A stretch of 41,477 nucleotides of DNA from Rhodospirillaceae bacterium (GTDB lineage: Bacteria > Pseudomonadota > Alphaproteobacteria > Rhodospirillales > Rhodospirillaceae). The stretch covers positions 1 through 41,477 of the forward strand of contig CANJSF010000030.1 in assembly GCA_947476925.1 (NCBI GenBank), written 5' to 3'. Made by a program: the position numbers and the translations under genes. Below the pieces are notes generated by a model. It did no database searches. It was given only the letters and a program-made list of their open reading frames with translations, and had not been told where the DNA came from. Shown here in pieces: positions 15,312-25,335 of this stretch (position 1 is the stretch's first letter; every line of letters starts with the position of its first letter).

Positions 15312-17114
15312 TTAATTTTCCGGCATGCGCAATGCGGCGATGAATGCCGATTGCGGAATATCGACACTGCCAAATTGGCGCATGCGCTTTTTACCTTCCT
15401 TCTGCTTATCCAGAAGTTTGCGTTTGCGCGTAATGTCGCCGCCATAACATTTCGCCAACACGTCTTTGCGCATGGCGCTAATGGTCTCGCGCGCAATCAC
15501 TTTTCCGCCAATCGCCGCTTGCACGGGAATCTTGAATAAGTGCCGTGGAATCAGCTCTTTTAAGCGTTCGCAAATTTGCCGCCCGCGCGATTCAGCCTGG
15601 CTGCGGTGACACATGAAAGACAATGCATCGACCACTTCAGCGTTGACCATGATCGACACTTTCACCAAGTCGGCGTCGCGGTAGCCTTCCAGCTCGTAGT
15701 CAAAACTGGCATAGCCGCTGGAGATGGATTTCAACCGATCATAAAAGTCGAAAACAATTTCGTTCAGCGGAATGTGATACACCGCCATGGCGCGTGAACC
15801 GACGTACGTAAGATCGGCTTGCTCGCCGCGACGGTCGTTGCACAGCTTTAAGACTGTTCCTAAAAATTCATCGGGCACCAGAATCGTTGCCTTCACCCAC
15901 GGCTCTTCAATTTTGGTAATTAAATTCGGCTCGGGCATGTCGGCGGGATTGTGCATCTCGATCATCTCGCCCTTCTGCGTGGTGATGCGATAGACAACGC
16001 TGGGCGCGGTGGTGATGAGATCAAGATCAAACTCGCGCTCCAAACGCTCCTGCACAATTTCCATGTGCAGCAATCCTAAAAATCCGCAGCGAAAACCAAA
16101 GCCGAGCGCCGCGCTGCTTTCGGTTTGATAATGGAAGCTCGAGTCGTTCAAACGCAGCTTGGCCAGGCTCTCGCGCAGTAACTCGAACTGCGAGGCGTCG
16201 GTGGGGAACAGGCCGCAGAACACGACAGGGATGGAAGGCTTAAAGCCCGGCAGGGGCTCGGCGGCGGGTTTGACGTCGTCGGTAATGGTGTCGCCCACTT
16301 TGCAGTCGGCCACCGATTTGATGTTGGCGATGATGAAGCCCAGCTCGCCCGGCTTCAGGTCTTGGGTGTCGACCATCTTGGGGGTGAAATATCCAATCCG
16401 ATCAACGCTATAGGTGGCGTTGTTGGACATAAACTTGATCTTGGCACCCTTCTTAATCACGCCGTCTTTGATGCGCACCAAAATCACCACACCCAGGTAG
16501 GTGTCATACCAGCTATCGACCAACAGGGCTTTGTTCAGGCCGCCCTGGTCGCCCGTGGGCGGGGGCAGCTTGGTGACAATGGCTTCCAGCACCTCGTCGA
16601 TCCCTAGGCCCGCCTTGGCCGAGCAGGGCACGGCATCGGAGGCGTCGATGCCGATCACATCCTCGATTTGCTGGCGCACGCGCTCGGGGTCGGCGGCGGG
16701 CAGGTCAATTTTGTTCAGCACCGGCACAATTTCATGGTGGGCCTCGATGGCCTGGTACACGTTCGCCAGCGTTTGGGCTTCGACACCTTGGCTGGCATCG
16801 ACCACCAGCAGCGAACCTTCGCAGGCAGCCAGCGACCGGCTGACCTCGTAGGCAAAGTCCACGTGGCCCGGCGTGTCGAGCAAGTTCAGCTGATAGGTTT
16901 TGCCGTCTTTGGCTTTGTACGTCAGCCGCACGGTTTGGGCTTTGATGGTAATGCCCCGCTCGCGCTCGATGTCCATGGAGTCGAGCAACTGCTCTTTCAT
17001 ATCGCGCTCGGCCACCGCGCCGCAGCGCTGGATCAATCGATCGGCCAGCGTCGATTTGCCATGATCGATATGGGCGATGATTGAGAAATTTCGAATGTGC
17101 GACAGGTCAGTCAT
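15312..17114 (-). CDS. lepA: Elongation factor 4 (LepA)
   Basis: The 600-aa product has the LepA layout: G1 AHIDHGKST near the N-terminus, switch [22 protein letters not shown], then domains II and III ([29 protein letters not shown] is strongly conserved) and the LepA-specific C-terminal domain with [26 protein letters not shown]. It is a translational GTPase that acts on the ribosome during elongation or initiation stress. The gene lies 29 bp downstream of pheT in the same direction and is likely co-transcribed. Confidence 0.98.
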   Translation of the reverse strand: MTDLSHIRNFSIIAHIDHGKSTLADRLIQRCGAVAERDMKEQLLDSMDIERERGITIKAQTVRLTYKAKDGKTYQLNLLDTPGHVDFAYEVSRSLAACEGSLLVVDASQGVEAQTLANVYQAIEAHHEIVPVLNKIDLPAADPERVRQQIEDVIGIDASDAVPCSAKAGLGIDEVLEAIVTKLPPPTGDQGGLNKALLVDSWYDTYLGVVILVRIKDGVIKKGAKIKFMSNNATYSVDRIGYFTPKMVDTQDLKPGELGFIIANIKSVADCKVGDTITDDVKPAAEPLPGFKPSIPVVFCGLFPTDASQFELLRESLAKLRLNDSSFHYQTESSAALGFGFRCGFLGLLHMEIVQERLEREFDLDLITTAPSVVYRITTQKGEMIEMHNPADMPEPNLITKIEEPWVKATILVPDEFLGTVLKLCNDRRGEQADLTYVGSRAMAVYHIPLNEIVFDFYDRLKSISSGYASFDYELEGYRDADLVKVSIMVNAEVVDALSFMCHRSQAESRGRQICERLKELIPRHLFKIPVQAAIGGKVIARETISAMRKDVLAKCYGGDITRKRKLLDKQKEGKKRMRQFGSVDIPQSAFIAALRMPEN

Positions 17115-17143
17115 GGAACGGGTGTAAACTTCTTCAGATTGGG

Positions 17144-19540
17144 TTAGGCGCGCAGGTGCGCACCCGTGGCTTTTTCAACAGCCGCGATGATTTTCTTGGC
17201 AACGACGTCGATTTGCTCTTCCGTAAGTGTCGCTTCTTTCGATTGCAGCGTTACGGTGATGGCGATGGATTTTTTACCCGCCCCAACGTTGGGCCCTTCA
17301 TAAACGTCGAACAACCCGATGTTGGTGATCAGATCGCGCTCGGCATTTTTAACCGCACGCAAAATCGCTTCTGCTGTGACAGCGGTATCCACGACGAACG
17401 CGAAGTCGCGCTCTACGGGCTGATACGGTGAAGCCTTTAACAAAGTGCGCGCCGTGCCGGTTTTCTTTTTGGTATCGGCAATGTGACCTAGCGCCACTTC
17501 AAACGCGACCACCGGCCCCTTCACATCCATCGCCGCTAACGCGCGCGGATGCAATTCGCCGAACCATGCTAATACTTGATTGCCTTGCTTGAGCAAACCC
17601 GAACGGCCCGGATGCATCCAGTCTGGCCCCGGTGTCGTCGTCTGAACGCCGCTGGCCGAAATGCCCGCCGTTTCAAGCACGGCCAACGCATCGGCTTTGG
17701 CATCCATGGCATCGACAACGCGTTTTGTCCCCGCCCAATGCCGCGCACTGGTGTGGCCTGCACGCACGCCTGCCGCCAGCAGCGTTTGCTCGCCGGGCTT
17801 GAAGCCCTCAAAGCGGGGACCAATTTCAAAAAGGCTCACATCAGCCAGCCCCCGCGCCGCATTGCGCCCGGCCCCCGCAACGAGATTGGGAATAATCGCT
17901 GGGCGCAGCACATCAAGGTCTGCGCTGATCGGGTTGGCCAGCGGAACAATCACCGCACCATTGGCGAACAACTCGGCATGGGCCTTGGGTAAAAACGCCC
18001 AGGTGACTGTTTCATTCAGGCCACGGGCTGCCAGCGTACGTCGCACCAAACCGACTTGGCGCTGTTTGGCGCTGAGCGCTGGTTTGGGCATCCCGGTGCG
18101 TGGCAGTGGTACGGCGTCAATTTTATCGTAGCCGTGAACGCGCAAAATTTCTTCAACCAGGTCTTGCCACACCGTCACATCCGAACGCCACGATGGCGGC
18201 GTCACGTCCCACGGCGTTGTGGCGGCATTCACAGCAAAACCTAACCGCTCGAGAATGTTTTTCATCTCAAGCGTCGGCACATTGACGCCGCCCAATTTAG
18301 CAACACGAGCAGGATCAAATGAAATGGCGGCTGCTGCTGTTGGTGCGACACCACCCACCACCAGGTGCGAGGCTTGGCCTCCACACAACTCAATGATCAT
18401 GCGCGTGGCAACTTCAGCGCCAGGAATGGCCGAGGCAGAATCCACGCCGCGCTCGAAGCAATAGCGCGCATCGGAATTGATCTCGAGTTTGCGGCCCGTG
18501 CTGGCGATGTTGTGCATATCGAACAACGCTGACTCAAGAAAAACCGTTGTTGTGCCGTCTGACACGCTGGTGGGCTCGCCGCCCATAATGCCACCAATCC
18601 CCACGGCCGTTTTGCCGTCAGCAATCACCACCATCTCGGCATCAAGCGTATAAGTTTTGCCATTGAGCGCGACGAGTGTTTCGCCGGAGGTGGCTAAACG
18701 TGGGCCCACATCGCCCGATAACTTGGCGTCATCAAAAGCATGCAGCGGGCGTCCCAAATCAATCGTGATGTATTGGGTAATGTCGACCAGTGCCGAGATG
18801 GGGCGCAAGCCAATCGCCTTTAAGCGATCTTGCATCCAAGCCGGGCTGGGGCCGTTTTTCACGCCTGTGATGGTGCGGCCCACGAACTGCGGGCATATGT
18901 GCGCCTGGTCGGTGGGCAGCGTCATGGCAATGTTTCGCGAGGCCGCGAAGCTGCCGGGCACCGCAGCATCATTCATGGCTTTGAGCCGACCAAGGCCGGC
19001 AGCCGCCAAATCGCGCGCCACACCGCGTACACCCAGCGCATCCACGCGGTTGGGCGTCAGGTTGATTTCAATTACGGGGTCGATATTCAAAACGGTCGTG
19101 ACTGACGCGCCGACAACGGCGCTGTCGGGCAGTTCGATAATGCCGTCGTGATCCTCGCCCAACTTCAATTCGCGCGTCGAGCACATCATACCCTGGCTTT
19201 CGACGCCGCGAATGGCACCTTTCTTCAGCTTCTCGCCGCTTTCCGGAATGACATCGCCCGGCCGTGCCAGCACGACTTTCAAACCGGCGCGTGCATTGGG
19301 CGCCCCGCAAACCACTTGTAGCGTCTCAGTGCCCGTTGAAACTTTGCACAGCTTCAGTCTGTCGGCGTTGGGGTGCTTATCGGCTTCCAGCACATGGCCG
19401 ACGATCAGCGCACTTAAACTTTTGCCGGGGTCTTGCAGCGATTCCACTTCCAAGCCAATCGCCGTCAGTTTGGTGGCGATCTCGTCAACGCCGACCGTCG
19501 TGTCCAGATGCTCTTTCAGCCATGACAGTGTGAATTTCAT
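17144..19540 (-). CDS. pheT: Phenylalanyl-tRNA synthetase beta subunit
   Basis: The 798-aa protein has the N-terminal tRNA-binding OB-fold ([21 protein letters not shown] at about 47-67), the B3/B4 editing region, B5, the catalytic-like domain and a C-terminal ferredoxin-fold anticodon-binding domain ([13 protein letters not shown]...). It forms an alpha2beta2 enzyme with PheS and charges tRNA-Phe. Its start overlaps the pheS stop by 4 nt (ATGA), indicating translational coupling. Confidence 0.98.
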   Translation of the reverse strand: MKFTLSWLKEHLDTTVGVDEIATKLTAIGLEVESLQDPGKSLSALIVGHVLEADKHPNADRLKLCKVSTGTETLQVVCGAPNARAGLKVVLARPGDVIPESGEKLKKGAIRGVESQGMMCSTRELKLGEDHDGIIELPDSAVVGASVTTVLNIDPVIEINLTPNRVDALGVRGVARDLAAAGLGRLKAMNDAAVPGSFAASRNIAMTLPTDQAHICPQFVGRTITGVKNGPSPAWMQDRLKAIGLRPISALVDITQYITIDLGRPLHAFDDAKLSGDVGPRLATSGETLVALNGKTYTLDAEMVVIADGKTAVGIGGIMGGEPTSVSDGTTTVFLESALFDMHNIASTGRKLEINSDARYCFERGVDSASAIPGAEVATRMIIELCGGQASHLVVGGVAPTAAAAISFDPARVAKLGGVNVPTLEMKNILERLGFAVNAATTPWDVTPPSWRSDVTVWQDLVEEILRVHGYDKIDAVPLPRTGMPKPALSAKQRQVGLVRRTLAARGLNETVTWAFLPKAHAELFANGAVIVPLANPISADLDVLRPAIIPNLVAGAGRNAARGLADVSLFEIGPRFEGFKPGEQTLLAAGVRAGHTSARHWAGTKRVVDAMDAKADALAVLETAGISASGVQTTTPGPDWMHPGRSGLLKQGNQVLAWFGELHPRALAAMDVKGPVVAFEVALGHIADTKKKTGTARTLLKASPYQPVERDFAFVVDTAVTAEAILRAVKNAERDLITNIGLFDVYEGPNVGAGKKSIAITVTLQSKEATLTEEQIDVVAKKIIAAVEKATGAHLRA

Positions 19541-20628
19541 CGGTTCAGCCCCCCGGTTAACGAGGGCACATCAAGTGCGGCAAAGCCGTAATGTTTGAGC
19601 CAGCGCAAATCTGATTCAAAGAACGTGCGCAAATCGGGAATGCCGTACTTCAGCATGGCCAAGCGTTCCACGCCCATGCCAAAGGCAAAGCCCTGGTAAA
19701 TTTCGGGGTCAAGCCCGCACGACTTCAGCACGTTGGGGTGCACCATACCGCAGCCCAAAATTTCCAGCCAATCACCGTAGTTGCCCAGCTTCAACTCGCC
19801 CCCTGATCTTGAACAACCGATATCGACTTCGGCTGAGGGCTCGGTGAATGGAAAGAACGAGGGGCGAAAGCGCAACGGCAAATCATCAACGCCGAAGAAC
19901 GCGCGCAAGAATTCCTGCAAGCAGCCCTTCAGGTGGCTCATGTTGGTTTGGGTATCAATCACCAATCCTTCGATTTGGTGAAACATCGGCGTGTGCGTCA
20001 TGTCGTAGTCGCAGCGGTAGGTGCGCCCGGGGATGATCACACGAATCGGCGGCTTGTCGCTCATCATGGTGCGAATCTGCACGGGCGATGTGTGCGTGCG
20101 CAGCAAGTAGCGATTGCCATCGGGTGCCGTGGGCAAAAAGAACGTGTCGTGCATTTCGCGCGCGGGGTGTCCGGGCGGGAAATTGAGCGCGGTAAAATTG
20201 TGGAAGTCGTCTTCCACATCGGGCCCTTCTGCGACGGTGAAGCCCATCGCACCAAAAATGGCCGCCATTTCTTCCATCGTTTGGCTAATGGGGTGCAAGC
20301 TGCCTTTCGCCTCGGGGCGGATCGGCAGCGTCACGTCCAACTTCTCGTGCGCCAGTTTGGCATCCAGTGCTGCGGCATCCAGGCTCGCGCGTCGTGAGGC
20401 CATAGCGGCTTCCAGCTCGGTTTTCAGCGTATTAAGCGCTTGGCCTGCAACTTTGCGGGCCTCGGGGTCCATGCCGCCCAGGTTTTTCATCAGGCCGGTC
20501 ACGCGGCCTTTTTTACCCAACACGTCGACGCGTGTGGCTTCCAGCGCTGCGCCATCGGAAGCGGCACTTACCGCCGCTAAAACCTCAGCACGCAGTTGCT
20601 CGATCTCGTTCATGTTATCGGTGCTCAT
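19537..20628 (-). CDS. pheS: Phenylalanyl-tRNA synthetase alpha subunit
   Basis: The 363-aa protein has an N-terminal coiled coil and class II motifs: [17 protein letters not shown], then [33 protein letters not shown], and the C-terminal [18 protein letters not shown]. It catalyses Phe activation with PheT. There is no evident Shine-Dalgarno before the ATG, and a perfect terminator-like hairpin ends about 18 nt upstream, so expression may depend on read-through or attenuation. Confidence 0.97.
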   Translation of the reverse strand: MSTDNMNEIEQLRAEVLAAVSAASDGAALEATRVDVLGKKGRVTGLMKNLGGMDPEARKVAGQALNTLKTELEAAMASRRASLDAAALDAKLAHEKLDVTLPIRPEAKGSLHPISQTMEEMAAIFGAMGFTVAEGPDVEDDFHNFTALNFPPGHPAREMHDTFFLPTAPDGNRYLLRTHTSPVQIRTMMSDKPPIRVIIPGRTYRCDYDMTHTPMFHQIEGLVIDTQTNMSHLKGCLQEFLRAFFGVDDLPLRFRPSFFPFTEPSAEVDIGCSRSGGELKLGNYGDWLEILGCGMVHPNVLKSCGLDPEIYQGFAFGMGVERLAMLKYGIPDLRTFFESDLRWLKHYGFAALDVPSLTGGLNR

Positions 20629-20645
20629 CGAGGTGAATCAAAAAT

Positions 20646-20679
20646 GCAAAAGGGGCTACCTGTCGGCGGCCCCTTTTGC
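20646..20679 (-). terminator. Terminator or attenuator between rplT and pheS
   Basis: GCAAAAGGGGC (20646-20656) and GCCCCTTTTGC (20669-20679) form a perfect 11-bp stem with a 12-nt loop. On the minus strand it is followed by ATTTTTGATT, and the pheS start codon lies immediately beyond. Confidence 0.82.
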
Positions 20680-20729
20680 GATGCCCAAATGATGATGGAC
20701 GACGTTCGTTCAACCGAACTGGATGCGCT

Positions 20730-21083
20730 TTAGAGAGCCGCCTGAGCCTGTTTCACCAGGCCAGCAAATGTATCGGGCTCACGCACGGCCAGATCGGACA
20801 AAATTTTGCGATCCAAATCGACGCCGGCTTTCTTGAGCCCGTTCATAAATCGCGAGTAGGTCATCCCAAACGCACGCACACCGGCATTAATACGCTGGAT
20901 CCACAAACCACGATAATCGCGCTTCTTGCGGCGGCGGTCGCGGTAAGCGAACTGCAAGCCGTGCTCCAAGCGATGCTTGGCGGTTTTGTAGGTTTTAGAA
21001 TTACGACCGACGTAGCCTTTGGCGGCCTTCAGAACTTTTTGGTGGCGAGCACGTTTGGTGACGCCCCGTTTGACACGAGCCAT
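20730..21083 (-). CDS. rplT: Ribosomal protein L20
   Basis: The 117-aa protein [19 protein letters not shown]... is a textbook L20, with the conserved [21 protein letters not shown]-type region. It is needed for 50S assembly and in many bacteria represses the rpmI-rplT mRNA. It has a strong AGGAG Shine-Dalgarno and lies 24 bp after rpmI. Confidence 0.98.
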   Translation of the reverse strand: MARVKRGVTKRARHQKVLKAAKGYVGRNSKTYKTAKHRLEHGLQFAYRDRRRKKRDYRGLWIQRINAGVRAFGMTYSRFMNGLKKAGVDLDRKILSDLAVREPDTFAGLVKQAQAAL

Positions 21084-21107
21084 GGTGGTTCTCCTGAGAT
21101 GCTAAAA

Positions 21108-21305
21108 TCAACCGTAAGGCATGAAACGCTTCAGCGCGGGAGTGTCGGACATGTCCAACACAAACGTGCGGCGCGAGGTGCGTTTCATCTTTTGGGATTT
21201 GCTTCCCAGGTTGTGGCGTTTTTTCGCCACGCCGGCCTTCACGCGGCCGGATCCGGTCAATTTAAAGCGTTTCTTGACCGAACTCTTGGTCTTCATCTTG
21301 GGCAT
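21108..21305 (-). CDS. rpmI: Ribosomal protein L35
   Basis: A 65-aa basic protein starting [20 protein letters not shown], the standard L35 N-terminus. It precedes rplT. A 275-bp region separates it from infC and begins with the infC terminator, so rpmI-rplT probably has its own promoter and leader. Confidence 0.97.
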   Translation of the reverse strand: MPKMKTKSSVKKRFKLTGSGRVKAGVAKKRHNLGSKSQKMKRTSRRTFVLDMSDTPALKRFMPYG

Positions 21306-21522
21306 TTTATGTGTCCTTAACTCTGGATGTTATTAAACCGCCGGATGGGCATGCCCGGGATTTGATCTTCCCTTGCCGTACCGTCGTCGGGACAAACGGG
21401 CCAAAAGCCTGCTGTCCCTCATCATTCCAGGCGAACCCGGAAGGTGGCGGCTTATAAGGGATTTAGGCGCCCTGTGCACCATATTTTATTGCCCAATGGC
21501 CGCGGGCTTGGGGCCAAAATAA
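21306..21522 (-). promoter_or_regulatory. Probable promoter and leader region of rpmI-rplT
   Basis: About 215 bp between the infC terminator and the L35 start hold no gene. GC-rich self-complementary stretches are present (for example CCCGGGCATG). I could not define a convincing -35/-10 pair. In other bacteria the rpmI-rplT leader is the target of L20 autoregulation, which may apply here. Confidence 0.4.
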
Positions 21523-21555
21523 AAACGGCGAAGATCGTTAAAATCTTCGCCGTTT
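21523..21555 (-). terminator. infC terminator
   Basis: AAACGGCGAAGAT (21523-21535) and ATCTTCGCCGTTT (21543-21555) form a perfect 13-bp stem with a 7-nt loop. On the minus strand TTTTTATTTT overlaps and follows it, 25 bp after the infC stop. Confidence 0.93.
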
Positions 21556-21580
21556 CAATGGGTTAGGAGCAACCTCAGCG

Positions 21581-22123
21581 CTACTTCGGAGCCAGCACCA
21601 TAATCACTTGGCGGCCTTCCATGCGGGGCTCTTGCTCGACCTTGATGATCTCTTCGTTATCTTTTTTGATTCGCTCAAGCAGCGCCTGGCCGATTTCCTG
21701 GTGAACCATTTCACGGCCTCGGTACCGCAACGTGATTTTCACCTTGTCGCCCTCTTCGATGAAGCGCTTCAGCGCGCGCATCTTCACCTCGTAGTCATGC
21801 ACGCCGATGGCGGGGCGAACTTTGAGTTCTTTAACCTCAATGACCTTCTGCTTCTTTTTCGCCTCGTTTTCCTTTTTCTGAATCTCGTACTTATACTTTC
21901 CGAGATCGAGAATTTTGCAAACGGGCGGCGATGCGCCTGGGGAAATCTCCACCAAATCGTATCCGGCATCGTCGGCTTTTTTTATGGCTGTGTCGCGGTC
22001 GACAACGCCAAGGTTAGCACCGTCGAAGTCGATCAAGCGCACAGTACGGGCGTCGATCTGATGGTTGACGCGCGGCCCATCGTCTTTGGGCGGCGCTTGT
22101 CTATTCTGTTCTGGGCGAGCTAT
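21581..22123 (-). CDS. infC: Translation initiation factor IF-3 with an ATA start codon
   Basis: IF-3 homology ([23 protein letters not shown]) continues upstream of the first GTG (22042), so that codon is too late. Following the frame, the only well-placed start is ATA at 22123-22121, behind a perfect AGGAGA with a 7-nt spacer; the reading is (M)[23 protein letters not shown]. This gives 180 aa, the usual length. The N-terminal domain, the Lys/Glu-rich linker helix ([14 protein letters not shown]) and the C-terminal domain ([16 protein letters not shown]) are all present. IF-3 binds the 30S subunit and discriminates against non-canonical start codons; rare infC starts are the known basis of its autoregulation. 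Confidence 0.96.
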   Translation of the reverse strand: MARPEQNRQAPPKDDGPRVNHQIDARTVRLIDFDGANLGVVDRDTAIKKADDAGYDLVEISPGASPPVCKILDLGKYKYEIQKKENEAKKKQKVIEVKELKVRPAIGVHDYEVKMRALKRFIEEGDKVKITLRYRGREMVHQEIGQALLERIKKDNEEIIKVEQEPRMEGRQVIMVLAPK

Positions 22124-22130
22124 GTCGCAA

Positions 22131-22136
22131 TCTCCT
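22131..22136 (-). promoter_or_regulatory. Ribosome binding site that fixes the infC start
   Basis: The minus strand reads AGGAGA, 7 nt before ATA. No ATG, GTG or TTG lies at suitable distance in the frame. Confidence 0.85.
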
Positions 22137-22227
22137 GTTGTGGTTTATCCAAGTGGTCTAAAGCGGCCAATGCGAGAGACAAGTGGCCTCCCGTTCAAGT
22201 CGGCAAAATTTGAAAGGAACGCAGGGC

Positions 22228-24138
22228 CTAACCCGGCATGGCACACTCAAGTTTGAGTCTATCGGTGGCCTCAGTTAAGGCAAGGATTTCTTGGCTATTT
22301 CCGCCCAAACGCCGCAGCGCGACCGACTTATCCTCAGCTTCTTTTTTACCCACCACCGCAATGATGGGAACTTTGGCTAACGAGTGCTCACGAACCTTGT
22401 AGTTGATCTTCTCGTTACGAAGGTCGGTTTCCACCCTTAAACCAGCCTTTTGCAAGGCCTTAGCAACATCGGCAGCATAGTCATTGGCATCCGATGTGAT
22501 GGTGGCCACGACGACATGAATGGGGGCAAGCCATAGTGGGAGCTTGCCCGCGTAGTTTTCAATCAGAATACCCATAAACCGTTCGAAGGAGCCTAAGATG
22601 GCGCGGTGAAGCATCACGGGGCGGTGTTTGGCGCCATCTTCGCCCACGTATTCGGCGTCGAGTCGCTCGGGCAGCACGAAATCAGCCTGAAGCGTGCCGC
22701 ACTGCCAATCGCGCCCAATGGCATCACGCAACACGAATTCAAGTTTTGGTCCGTAGAACGCGCCTTCGCCCGGATTGAGTTCCCACTCTAAGCCGGCGGC
22801 GGCGGTGGCATCTTTCAGCGCAGTCTCGGCGCGGTCCCAGGTCTCATCGCTGCCCGCACGAACCGCCGGTCGATCTGAGAATTTCACTTTGATCTCGGTG
22901 AAACCAAGATCGTGATAGACGGTCCGCAATAGCTCGATAAATGCCTTGGTCTCAGATTTGACCTGAGCTTCAGTGCAAAAAATATGCGCATCGTCTTGCA
23001 CAAACGCGCGCACGCGCATCAAGCCGTGCAAAGCACCAGAGGGCTCATTGCGGTGACACGCGCCAAACTCGGCCATCCGCAAAGGCAAGTCGCGGTAGCT
23101 CTTGATGCCCTGATTATAAATCTGAACATGGCACGGGCAGTTCATCGGCTTAATCGCTAAGGCGCGCTCTTCGGATTCCGAAATGAACATGGCATGGCGA
23201 AACTTTTCCCAGTGGCCGGACTTTTGCCACAGCATGCTGTCAACCAGCATGGGGGTGTTGACCTCGACATAGTTCGCCGCTTCAAGACGCTTGCGGATAT
23301 AGGACTGTAGGCCGCGATACACCGTCCAGCCTTTGGGATGCCAGAACACGGCCCCTTGCGCTTCTTCTTGCAGGTGGAACAAATCCATCTCGCGACCGAG
23401 GCGACGGTGATCGCGCTTCTCGGCCTCTTCCAACATGGTCAGGTAGTCGGCCAGTTGCTTTTCGTCGGCCCACGCCGTGCCGTAAATGCGTTGCAGCATG
23501 GCGTTCTTGGAATCGCCACGCCAATAGGCTCCGGCAAGTTTCGTCAGTTTGAACGCTTTGCCCAATTTGCCGGTCGAGGGCAGGTGCGGGCCCAAGCACA
23601 GGTCCAGCCATTTGCCTTGCCTGTAAACACTGATGGGCTCGGACTCGGGCAGATCGCGAATCAGCTCGGCTTTATATTTTTCGCCAATGCTTTCGAAGTA
23701 CTTGATGGCCTGCTCACGTGGCCACACTTCGCGTGTAATCGTTTCATTGCGGTCCACGATCTCGCGCATTTTGGCTTCGATCTTGGGCAGATCGTCCAGT
23801 GTGAAGTGCTCGGTGCGTGCGAAGTCGTAATAAAATCCGTTCTCGATGGCTGGCCCGATGGTGACCTGAGTACCGGGAAAAAGTTCCTGCACGGCTTCGG
23901 CCATCACGTGTGCGGCATCGTGGCGCAGCAACTCTAACGCATCAGCATCTTTCTTGGTGACGATGGCGACTTTTGAATCGGTCTCAATCGGGCGCGACAA
24001 ATCGCGCATCTCGCCGTTGACTTTCACGGCCAGCGCAGCCTTTGCCAAGCCGGGGCCAATATCAGCCGCCAGCTTCTCGCCGGTAATTGCCGTGTCGTAC
24101 TGCCGAACGCTGCCGTCGGGCAAAGTAATCGCAACCAT
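22228..24138 (-). CDS. thrS: Threonyl-tRNA synthetase
   Basis: The 636-aa protein has an N-terminal TGS domain ([12 protein letters not shown]...), an editing domain with [12 protein letters not shown], a class II catalytic core with [10 protein letters not shown] (zinc-binding Cys) and [20 protein letters not shown], and a C-terminal anticodon-binding domain ([11 protein letters not shown]...). It charges tRNA-Thr and can remove mischarged Ser. It is the first gene of the thrS-infC-rpmI-rplT-pheST block. Confidence 0.98.
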   Translation of the reverse strand: MVAITLPDGSVRQYDTAITGEKLAADIGPGLAKAALAVKVNGEMRDLSRPIETDSKVAIVTKKDADALELLRHDAAHVMAEAVQELFPGTQVTIGPAIENGFYYDFARTEHFTLDDLPKIEAKMREIVDRNETITREVWPREQAIKYFESIGEKYKAELIRDLPESEPISVYRQGKWLDLCLGPHLPSTGKLGKAFKLTKLAGAYWRGDSKNAMLQRIYGTAWADEKQLADYLTMLEEAEKRDHRRLGREMDLFHLQEEAQGAVFWHPKGWTVYRGLQSYIRKRLEAANYVEVNTPMLVDSMLWQKSGHWEKFRHAMFISESEERALAIKPMNCPCHVQIYNQGIKSYRDLPLRMAEFGACHRNEPSGALHGLMRVRAFVQDDAHIFCTEAQVKSETKAFIELLRTVYHDLGFTEIKVKFSDRPAVRAGSDETWDRAETALKDATAAAGLEWELNPGEGAFYGPKLEFVLRDAIGRDWQCGTLQADFVLPERLDAEYVGEDGAKHRPVMLHRAILGSFERFMGILIENYAGKLPLWLAPIHVVVATITSDANDYAADVAKALQKAGLRVETDLRNEKINYKVREHSLAKVPIIAVVGKKEAEDKSVALRRLGGNSQEILALTEATDRLKLECAMPG

Positions 24139-24171
24139 GGGACGCCTACATCAACTCAGTAAAGTTCGCGC

Positions 24172-24199
24172 AATCTAAAGTTCCCGGCCTTTAAGTCAA
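24172..24199 (-). promoter_or_regulatory. Sigma-70 promoter of thrS
   Basis: On the minus strand TTGACT (24199-24194) and TAGATT (24177-24172) are separated by 16 bp, about 33 bp before the thrS start. Confidence 0.7.
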
Positions 24200-24218
24200 C
24201 GTTCGTGGAGCGGATTTG

Positions 24219-24356
24219 ACATTCGCACCCCTCTCTGCGGCTCCGCTGAGAAGCCAATGTCGCATCCAAAGCTCCACACCAAATCTATATGATCTCGTCG
24301 TCCTCACGCTTCTCACATTCGCAAGGTCGCAGGGCTGCGGTGGGATGCGAATGTTA
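24219..24356. repeat. Scattered ACATTCGCA repeats between thrS and the GT9 gene
   Basis: ACATTCGCACCC (24219-24230), ACATTCGCAA (24315-24324) and the inverted GGGATGCGAATGTTA (24342-24356) share the core ACATTCGCA. The outer pair is inverted. The 234-bp gap 24139-24372 has no gene; these may be remnants of a repeat element or regulator sites. Confidence 0.3.
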
Positions 24357-24372
24357 GAATCGGACCGCGAGC

Positions 24373-25335
24373 CTAAACGTCGGCCGGCCCTAAATCGCCC
24401 AAAAGGGTAAGGATTTCAGGGGTTCCGATCTCGGCAATATGGGGCCTACTCAAAACCTGCACCCGCTGGCCGCGGGGGCCCTCGACGGCCGGGTCCGATT
24501 TACCCCCACACAAAACGATACTCCTGCAGTGGGCAATGGCCGCAATATGCATAGCCGCGCAGTTGGGCCCCACTGCGGCGGCCGCGGCCCAGGCCAGAAA
24601 CACAGTGTCGATCAGCGGCGCTTTGCCGGTAATATCGATGGCGTCTGCGCAGCGTTGCGCAATGCGCTCGGCCAACTCGGTGTGCTCGTTAAAGCCCACC
24701 AACAGCGGCGTCAGTTTGCGGCTTGCAAACCATTCGGCTAATGCCGCGAACCGATCAATCGGCCAAGCCTCGTCGGTTTCATTGTCCAAGCACAGCATGG
24801 CGAAAGGCTGATTCGTACGAAACGGCGCGCTGAAATCGCGCACCTGTCGTGCCGCCCACGAGACGTCGGCGGGCAAGTGCTCGAAAACCCCCGCCACCCG
24901 CAATTGATCTTGCAGGCGGTCGACACAATGCATTTTCAATTTACGTGGGTTGTCGTGATACAGCGCCGTGGTTGCAACATCGCCCGACCACGGCAGTTGG
25001 GCCAGCGCTTCCGGGCTCAGGCGCCAACCATGCATCAGATGAAAATAAAGGCGCGACGTGCGTGACTGCTCGAAATCATAAACGCGAGTAAACGGCTCGC
25101 TGCGTAACTCGGCACGCAGTTCCATGATGTTGCGCAAATCCCACATTGATGTGCGCGGATCAAGCCAGCTGTCGTCAAGATACGGAACAGTTTTGGCGAT
25201 GAACTGTGTGGCGGGCGTGACCAAACCGATGAGGCGTGCAGTTTTGTGGTGCGTGCGCAAGGCCGCCAAGGCACTCATGGCCAGTACAAAACGCGCAGGC
25301 CTGCGCGGGCAAATCACCAGAATTGTTTCCGTCAT
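24373..25335 (-). CDS. Glycosyltransferase family 9 (heptosyltransferase-like)
   Basis: ATG 25335 overlaps the upstream gene's stop as ATGA, which makes it preferable to the longer start at 25386. The 320-aa product has the GT9 pattern: an N-terminal strand ILVICPRRPARFVLAMSALAALR, and a C-terminal nucleotide-sugar part with DITGKAPLIDTVFLAWAAAAAVGPNCAAMHIAAI and LCGGKSDPAVEGPRG. Family members add heptose or related sugars during lipopolysaccharide core synthesis at the inner membrane. The usual GPxHxA-type motif reads GPNCAAMHIA here. It is coupled to a GT4 gene, so both probably act on one surface glycan. Confidence 0.85.
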   Translation of the reverse strand: MTETILVICPRRPARFVLAMSALAALRTHHKTARLIGLVTPATQFIAKTVPYLDDSWLDPRTSMWDLRNIMELRAELRSEPFTRVYDFEQSRTSRLYFHLMHGWRLSPEALAQLPWSGDVATTALYHDNPRKLKMHCVDRLQDQLRVAGVFEHLPADVSWAARQVRDFSAPFRTNQPFAMLCLDNETDEAWPIDRFAALAEWFASRKLTPLLVGFNEHTELAERIAQRCADAIDITGKAPLIDTVFLAWAAAAAVGPNCAAMHIAAIAHCRSIVLCGGKSDPAVEGPRGQRVQVLSRPHIAEIGTPEILTLLGDLGPADV

